Assembly (NCBI RefSeq): GCF_013408745.1
Contig: NZ_JACCBJ010000001.1
Location: forward strand, 2,418,001 to 2,482,000
From: Leifsonia soli
Lineage (GTDB): Bacteria; Actinomycetota; Actinomycetes; Actinomycetales; Microbacteriaceae
Reading direction: 5' to 3'
Length of the DNA stretch: 64,000 nucleotides
The position numbers and the translations under genes are program-made. The notes below the pieces were generated by a model. That model was not told where the DNA came from. It did no database searches and was given only the letters and a program-made list of their open reading frames with translations. This document shows, piece after piece, positions 59,456-64,000 of this stretch (position 1 is its first letter; each line of letters starts with the position of its first letter).

Positions 59456-60761
59456 CGTACTTCTCTTTGTTCTGCTTCAGCAGCGTGTCGGCCTTCGCCA
59501 CAGCGTCGTCCAGCGCCTGCTTCGGGTCCTTCTTGCCGGTGATGGCTTGGTTCACCGCGGTGGTGATGGTCGCCTCGACCGTGGTGATGCCGGGGGCGAT
59601 CGGCTCGTAGTGCGCGTACTTCAGCTCGTCCAGGAACGGCTTCAGGTTCGGGTAGTCCTGCACCAGCTTCGGGTCATCGCGGACCGAGTTCTTGGCGGGG
59701 AGCTCACCGGTCTGCGGCCAGTCGGCGGAGTTGTCGTTCATCCACTTGACGAACGTCGCGGCGGCCGCGGTCTTGTTCTTGTCCTGCCCCTTGTTGTTCA
59801 TGAACATCCAGTGGGTCGAGCTCGACCAGACGGCCTTCTCGTCGCCGATCTGCGGCACCGCGACGGCCTGCCACTTCAGCTTGTCGAACGCGGTGTTCGT
59901 GGTCTGCCAGACCCCGTTCCAGTTGAACGCGGTCTTGCCGGCGATGAGGGCGTTGATGTTGCCGTCCTGCGCGACGTCGGCCGGGCTGTAGCCCTGCTTG
60001 ATGAGGTCGGTCATCCAGGTCAGGGCCTTGACTCCGGCCTCGGAGTTGAACGTCGCCTTGGTGACGTCCTTGTCGAAGAGGTCGCCGCCGAACTGCCACA
60101 GCAGGCTCTCGAACTCGAACGTGCCGGTGAAGACGTAGCCGTCGACCCATTCGCCCTGGACGCCCGCCGCCTTCAGCTTCTCGAGCGCCGCCAGGTAGGA
60201 GTCCTTGTCCTGCGGGATCGTGTTCGGGTCGACGCCTGCCGCCGACAGCACGTCCTTGTTGACGTAGAGGCCGAGAGGGGTGACGCTCCACGGAACGGCG
60301 TACTGACCGCCGTTGTACTTGCCCGCGTCGAGGAGGCCCTCCGGGAAGTCGCTCGCCTGGTAGCCGAGGGACTTCACGATCGAGTCGGCCTTGAGGACGA
60401 GACCCTGAGCCGCGTAGGTGGCGATGTCGTCGCCGTGTCCGACCGCGACGTCCGGGCCCTTCCCGGCCTTGACCGCGAGCGGCATCTTGCGGGCGATGTC
60501 CGCCCACTCCATCGGGACGTCCTTGACGACGATGTTCTTGTGCTCGGAGTTGAACTTGTCGATGAGCTTCGGCACCAGCACGGGGGCTGCGCCGCCCGTC
60601 CAGCCGTTCCAGAAGCTGATGGTGACCTTCGGCCCGTCGTAGGTGCCGGAGGAGACTTCCGCTCCCCCTGACCCGGCGCTGCTTCCGCAGGCCGTCAGCG
60701 CGAGCCCGAGGCCCGCGGTGACCGCCACCGCGATCGCGCGTGCGGCGAATCGCTTCTTCAT
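59448..60761 (-). CDS. Carbohydrate ABC transporter substrate-binding lipoprotein
   Basis: 437 residues. Lipobox LTACGSS (Cys25). Sequence VTISFWNGWTGGAAPVLVPK starts the mature domain, a standard family 1 (MalE/UgpB-like) opening. KAGKGPDVAVGHGDDIATYA, YAVPWSVTPLGLYVNKDVL and GKTAFNWNGVWQT are ligand-cleft segments. It delivers an oligosaccharide to the two permeases downstream. First gene of the operon, expressed from a LacI-type promoter (60859-60887). The Trp-rich cleft fits a sugar; which one is not known, but GH43 and GH2 partners suggest arabino- or galacto-oligosaccharide. Confidence 0.9.
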   Translation of the reverse strand: MKKRFAARAIAVAVTAGLGLALTACGSSAGSGGAEVSSGTYDGPKVTISFWNGWTGGAAPVLVPKLIDKFNSEHKNIVVKDVPMEWADIARKMPLAVKAGKGPDVAVGHGDDIATYAAQGLVLKADSIVKSLGYQASDFPEGLLDAGKYNGGQYAVPWSVTPLGLYVNKDVLSAAGVDPNTIPQDKDSYLAALEKLKAAGVQGEWVDGYVFTGTFEFESLLWQFGGDLFDKDVTKATFNSEAGVKALTWMTDLIKQGYSPADVAQDGNINALIAGKTAFNWNGVWQTTNTAFDKLKWQAVAVPQIGDEKAVWSSSTHWMFMNNKGQDKNKTAAAATFVKWMNDNSADWPQTGELPAKNSVRDDPKLVQDYPNLKPFLDELKYAHYEPIAPGITTVEATITTAVNQAITGKKDPKQALDDAVAKADTLLKQNKEKYGD

Positions 60762-60858
60762 GTGATCTCTCCCTTGAGTGAGCCTTTCACGCAGCCCTTC
60801 CGTCGGGGCGGCGGCGTGATCGGTGGTGCTGGAGCCGGTACTCTCGGCGTGCTTGGCG

Positions 60859-60887
60859 AATTTACAGCGCTAAACACGGCGTGTCAA
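60859..60887 (-). promoter_or_regulatory. Promoter and LacI operator of the carbohydrate importer operon
   Basis: On the minus strand TTGACA (60887-60882) and TAAATT (60864-60859) are separated by 17 bases, a near-ideal sigma-A promoter. The operator TTTACAGCGCTAAA (plus strand 60861-60874) overlaps the -10 and its spacer, with the central AGCGCT typical of LacI-family sites. Bound repressor would block the polymerase. The same word occurs at 61995-62007. Confidence 0.8.
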
Positions 60888-60967
60888 CCTCACGATGCCT
60901 GCATTGGGTGGGTCCCTGTAGAGTGACCCCGCGAGGAACCGATCGCCGACGCGGAGGGAGAGGTGCC

Positions 60968-61978
60968 ATGGCCGTCAGGCTGCAGGATGTGGCGGAGCAC
61001 GCGGGCGTGTCCATGAAGACCGTCTCCAACGTCGTCCGCAACTACGCGCACGTCAGCCCGGCCATGCGGGAGCGCGTTCAGCGCGCGATCGACGAGCTCG
61101 GCTACCGCCCCAACATCATGGGACGACGGCTCGCCACCGGCCGCACCGGCCTGCTCGCGCTGGCCTTCGCCGACGTGACGCTGCCGTACTTCGCCGAACT
61201 CGCCCGCGTGGTCGCCGACGAGGCGGAGCGACGCGGCTACCGCGTCCTGCTCGAGCAGACCGAGGGGACGATCGAGGGCGAGCGCGCGGTCGTCTCGGCC
61301 GGCGAGTCCGGGCTGGTCGACGGCATGATCTTCCAGCCGAGCGTCATGAACTCCGCCGAGCTGGCCCAGTCGCGGACCGACATCCCGCTGGTGGTGCTGG
61401 GCGAGAACGCCGCACCATTGACCGTCGACCGCATCATGATCGACAACGTGGAGGCCGCCAAGGCGGCGACGGAGCACCTCCTGGCGCTCGGGCGGCGGCG
61501 CATCGCGTTCGCCGGGCACGAGAGCGCACGGCCGACGCGGACCTCGAAGCTCCGCATCGCCGGCTATCAGCAGGCCCTGGAGGACGCGGGCATCACCGCG
61601 GAGCCGGAGCTGCTGATCTCGAGCATCTCGGTCTCGGCGGGCAACGCCGTGCGCGCGGTGGGCGCGGCCCTCGACGCCGGGCTGCGGTTCGACGGCCTGG
61701 TCTGCCGCGACGACCTCGCCGCGATCGGCGCCCTGCGCGCCCTGCAGGAGCGCGGCATCCGCGTGCCCGACGACGTCGCGGTGACGGGATGGGACAACAC
61801 GCCGATGACGGCCGTCACCTACCCGTCGATCACCTCGGTCGCGCCTGACATGCGGGGCCTGGCGTCGCGTGCGGTGGAGATGCTGCTCGAGCGCGTCGGC
61901 GGTTTCGACGGCATGGGCCGCCACGAGCTCGCGCCCTTCTCGCTCGTCACGCGCGAGAGCGCGCCCGCCCTTCCCTGA
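60968..61978 (+). CDS. LacI-family transcriptional regulator
   Basis: 336 residues from ATG 60968 after ggagggagagg. N-terminal helix-turn-helix VRLQDVAEHAGVSMKTVSNV with the hinge-preceding RVQRAIDELGYRPN, then a periplasmic-binding-protein-like sugar domain (LLALAFADVTLPYFAELAR; VTGWDNTPMTAVTYPSITSV). Divergent from the importer operon and upstream of the GH2 gene, so it very likely represses both and is released by an imported sugar. Confidence 0.93.
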   Translation: MAVRLQDVAEHAGVSMKTVSNVVRNYAHVSPAMRERVQRAIDELGYRPNIMGRRLATGRTGLLALAFADVTLPYFAELARVVADEAERRGYRVLLEQTEGTIEGERAVVSAGESGLVDGMIFQPSVMNSAELAQSRTDIPLVVLGENAAPLTVDRIMIDNVEAAKAATEHLLALGRRRIAFAGHESARPTRTSKLRIAGYQQALEDAGITAEPELLISSISVSAGNAVRAVGAALDAGLRFDGLVCRDDLAAIGALRALQERGIRVPDDVAVTGWDNTPMTAVTYPSITSVAPDMRGLASRAVEMLLERVGGFDGMGRHELAPFSLVTRESAPALP

Positions 61979-61994
61979 CGGTCGGTTTTCCGAC

Positions 61995-62007
61995 TTTACA
62001 GCGCTGC
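61995..62007. promoter_or_regulatory. LacI-type operator before the GH2 gene
   Basis: TTTACAGCGCTGC repeats the first 11 bases of the operator in the importer promoter and lies 22 bases before the GH2 ATG. TTTACA could also serve as a -35, with gctaat just before the ATG as a weak -10; the mRNA may be leaderless. Confidence 0.7.
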
Positions 62008-62029
62008 ACGAATCGTGCATGCTAATGGG

Positions 62030-63817
62030 ATGCTCACCGAGGAACGCCGCACGGACGCGGCCACCGCCCAGGACGGCCGCTACCCGCGGCCGCAGCTCGT
62101 CCGGGCCGACTGGCTCGACCTCTCCGGCCCGTGGACGTTCGCGTTCGACGACGACGACCGCGGCCGGCGCGAGCACTGGGAGTCGTCCCGCTCGCTGCCC
62201 GGTGTCATCCAGGTGCCGTTCCCGTTCGAGTCCGAGGCGTCCGGCGTGGGCGACACCGGCTTCCATCCGGTGGTCTGGTACCAGCGCACCGTGCTGCGCG
62301 ACGAGATCCCGGCCGGCGAACGGCTGCTGCTCAACCTCGGCGCGGTCGACCACGCGTGCGAGGTCTGGGTCGACGGGCGCTCCGCCGGAAGCCACGAGGG
62401 CGGCTCGACCCCTTTCGTCCTCGACATCACCGACCTCGCCGGAGACGGCGACGTCTCGATCACGGTCCGCGCCCAGGACGACCCGGCCGATGTGGCGCAA
62501 CCGCGCGGCAAGCAGGATTGGCGGCACCACCCGCACTCCATCTGGTACCACCGCACGACCGGGATCTGGCAGCCCGTCTGGCTGGAGGCGGCGCCCGAGC
62601 TGCGGATCGAGCAGCTGCACTGGCTGACCGACGTGCCGGCGGGAGAGGTCACCGCACAGCTCCGTCTGAGCCGCCCCGCCCCGACGGGCACGACCGCGAC
62701 GATCACGGTGGAGCTGGGAGGAGAACGGCTCGCGAGCATCCGGACCGCGATCGACGGACGCGAGGTGGAGATCCCGTTCCGCATCCACCGCCAGACCAAC
62801 GGGCAGGCCTACGAGGAGCTGCTCTGGTCGCCATCCCATCCCACGCTCATCGATGCGACGGTGACGCTGAGCGGCCCTGCGGGCGCCGACGATGTCGTCG
62901 CGTCGTACTTCGGGCTGCGGTCGACCGCCGTCGAGGGCGGGCGCTTCCTGCTCAACGATCGTCCCCTCTACCTGCGCTCTGTGCTGAACCAGGGGTACTG
63001 GCCCGCGTCGCACTCGGCGGCGCCGAGCGCGGACGCCCTGCGCGCCGAGGCCCAGCTCATCCTCGACCTGGGGTTCAACGCCACCCGCCTGCACCAGAAG
63101 TACGAAGACCCGCGGTTCCTGTTCTGGGCCGACAAGCTGGGCCTGCTCGTCTGGGGCGAGGCGCCCGCGGCGTACGCGTTCAGCCCGGAGGCCGTTCGGC
63201 GCAGCGTCGCGGAGTGGTCGGCGATCCTCGACCGCGACCGGTCGCATCCCTCGATCGTCACCTGGGTGCCGCTCAACGAGAGCTGGGGCGTGCAGCACCT
63301 CGCCCACGACCCGCGGATGGTGTCCTACGCCAAGGCGCTCGTGCACCTGACCAAGACGGTCGATCCGAGCCGGCCGGTCATCTCCAACGACGGCTGGGAG
63401 CACGCGGCGTCCGACATCCTGTCGATCCACGACTACGACCACGACCCGGAGCGGGTCCGCGAGCGGTACGCGACGCGGGACGGCATCCTCGCCGCACCCT
63501 TCACGCTTCCCGGACGCCGGCTGGTCGTCGACGCGGAACAGCGGCTCGACGTCCCCATCATGCTGACCGAGTTCGGCGGCATCTCCTACACCGAAGACGG
63601 TCCGGAGGATGCCTGGGGCTACTCCACTGCGAGCAGCGCGACGGAGCTCGTGGAGCGGCTGCGCGCCCTCGTCGGCGCCGTGCGCTCGTCCACCGCTCTG
63701 GCGGGCTACTGCTACACGCAGCTGGCCGACACCGGCCAGGAGACCAACGGGCTCGTCTTCGAGGACCGCCGCCCGAAGGCGCCGATCGAGGAGCTGCGGG
63801 CTATCTTCGGAGCGTGA
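62030..63817 (+). CDS. Glycoside hydrolase family 2 (beta-galactosidase/glucuronidase type)
   Basis: 595 residues from ATG 62030. Sugar-binding jelly roll (LSGPWTFAFDDD..., VPFPFESEASGVGDTGFHP, TTGIWQPVWLE), Ig-like middle and a TIM barrel starting LRSVLNQGYWP. Catalytic Glu417 lies in VPLNESWG (acid/base) and Glu514 in LTEFGG (nucleophile), both in family positions. No signal peptide, so it acts in the cytoplasm on imported oligosaccharide. Substrate (galactoside, glucuronide or arabinoside) cannot be fixed from sequence. Preceded by a LacI-type operator. Confidence 0.9.
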   Translation: MLTEERRTDAATAQDGRYPRPQLVRADWLDLSGPWTFAFDDDDRGRREHWESSRSLPGVIQVPFPFESEASGVGDTGFHPVVWYQRTVLRDEIPAGERLLLNLGAVDHACEVWVDGRSAGSHEGGSTPFVLDITDLAGDGDVSITVRAQDDPADVAQPRGKQDWRHHPHSIWYHRTTGIWQPVWLEAAPELRIEQLHWLTDVPAGEVTAQLRLSRPAPTGTTATITVELGGERLASIRTAIDGREVEIPFRIHRQTNGQAYEELLWSPSHPTLIDATVTLSGPAGADDVVASYFGLRSTAVEGGRFLLNDRPLYLRSVLNQGYWPASHSAAPSADALRAEAQLILDLGFNATRLHQKYEDPRFLFWADKLGLLVWGEAPAAYAFSPEAVRRSVAEWSAILDRDRSHPSIVTWVPLNESWGVQHLAHDPRMVSYAKALVHLTKTVDPSRPVISNDGWEHAASDILSIHDYDHDPERVRERYATRDGILAAPFTLPGRRLVVDAEQRLDVPIMLTEFGGISYTEDGPEDAWGYSTASSATELVERLRALVGAVRSSTALAGYCYTQLADTGQETNGLVFEDRRPKAPIEELRAIFGA

Positions 63818-63892
63818 GCACCCTGGTGCGGCGGGGCGATGGGAGAGCAGAATGACGCCGTCGCCGTATCCGTCTCTCCTCGAGGAGCGCCC

Positions 63893-64000
63893 ATGTCTGC
63901 ATCCGCCGCCGCGGTGAGCCCCGCCGCGCACCTCCGTCGTCGCTCCCGGGAGGCGCTGGCGGCTCTGGCCGTCCAGTACCTGCTCGGCATGGCGGCCAAC
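63893..64000 (+). CDS. N-terminal part of a membrane protein (runs off window)
   Basis: The first 36 codons from ATG 63893, preceded by gaggag: MSASAAAVSPAAHLRRRSRE, then a hydrophobic segment ALAALAVQYLLGMAAN. Basic leader and helix start suggest an integral membrane protein; nothing more can be said. Confidence 0.55.
   Translation, partial: MSASAAAVSPAAHLRRRSREALAALAVQYLLGMAAN

Noticed and set aside
60890..63931. Minus-strand frame of about 1000 codons opposite LacI and GH2
   Set aside because: No recognisable domain; mirrors third-codon-position GC bias of the two real genes.

Overview
The window is a 64 kb stretch of a high-GC (about 70%) Gram-positive genome. GTG and TTG starts are frequent, ATGA/GTGA stop-start overlaps are common, and lipoproteins and LAL/LuxR regulators are abundant. 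The gene content points to an actinomycete of the Microbacteriaceae, Leifsonia-like: a paired LLM monooxygenase and FMN reductase of the CE1758/CE1759 type, DUF3052, a DUF6421-type protein beside an SDR, and an actinobacterial exosortase. The genus is inference. No rRNA, tRNA, insertion sequence, prophage or CRISPR array is visible.

Layout. 1-3.4 kb: partial EamA transporter, LysM lipoprotein, two-component flavin monooxygenase pair. 3.4-6.7 kb: glycine betaine/proline uptake operon (proV-proW-proX, minus strand). 7.2-8.4 kb: a secreted protein gene split by a frameshift and a small membrane protein. 8.8-28 kb: a cell-surface/glycan region with a processive GT2 synthase, a LolD/FtsX-like ABC pair, a GT-C-like membrane protein, a MalT-like regulator, then a minus-strand cluster of LAxTG mini-protein, exosortase, GT2, surface protein, membrane protein and UDP-GlcNAc 2-epimerase. 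Opposite it lie two tandem LAL/LuxR paralogues. 28-45 kb: mostly housekeeping genes (chorismate mutase, SDR, Eis-like acetyltransferase, MHS-type MFS permease, purA, a TetR/degenerate ABC/YhgE export operon, phosphoesterase, DUF3052, trmH-like, HAD, a very large septum-formation-like membrane protein, pyrE, exonuclease III). 45-48 kb: sulfonate-type ABC importer. 48-55 kb: SRPBCC protein, APC permease, SDRs, DUF6421-type protein, a pair of small AT-richer genes, threonine aldolase. 55.6-63.8 kb: a carbohydrate-use locus with ABC importer, two GH43-type proteins, LacI regulator and GH2 enzyme.

How the parts work together. The exosortase cluster looks like a self-contained surface-display module. 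An integral-membrane transpeptidase-like protein with intact Cys/Arg/His is translationally coupled to a 64-residue protein carrying an LAxTG-hydrophobic-basic tail, to a GT2 glycosyltransferase, and to a secreted protein with a C-terminal hydrophobic-basic tail. An epimerase able to make UDP-ManNAc lies downstream. Two large ATPase regulators with Arg in place of the P-loop Lys face it across a 400-base control region. I regard this as the best candidate for an undescribed system. The carbohydrate locus is tied together by a shared operator half (TTTACAGCGCT) found in the importer promoter and again before the GH2 gene. The TetR operon has a clear palindromic operator and an ATPase-like subunit without a recognisable P-loop.
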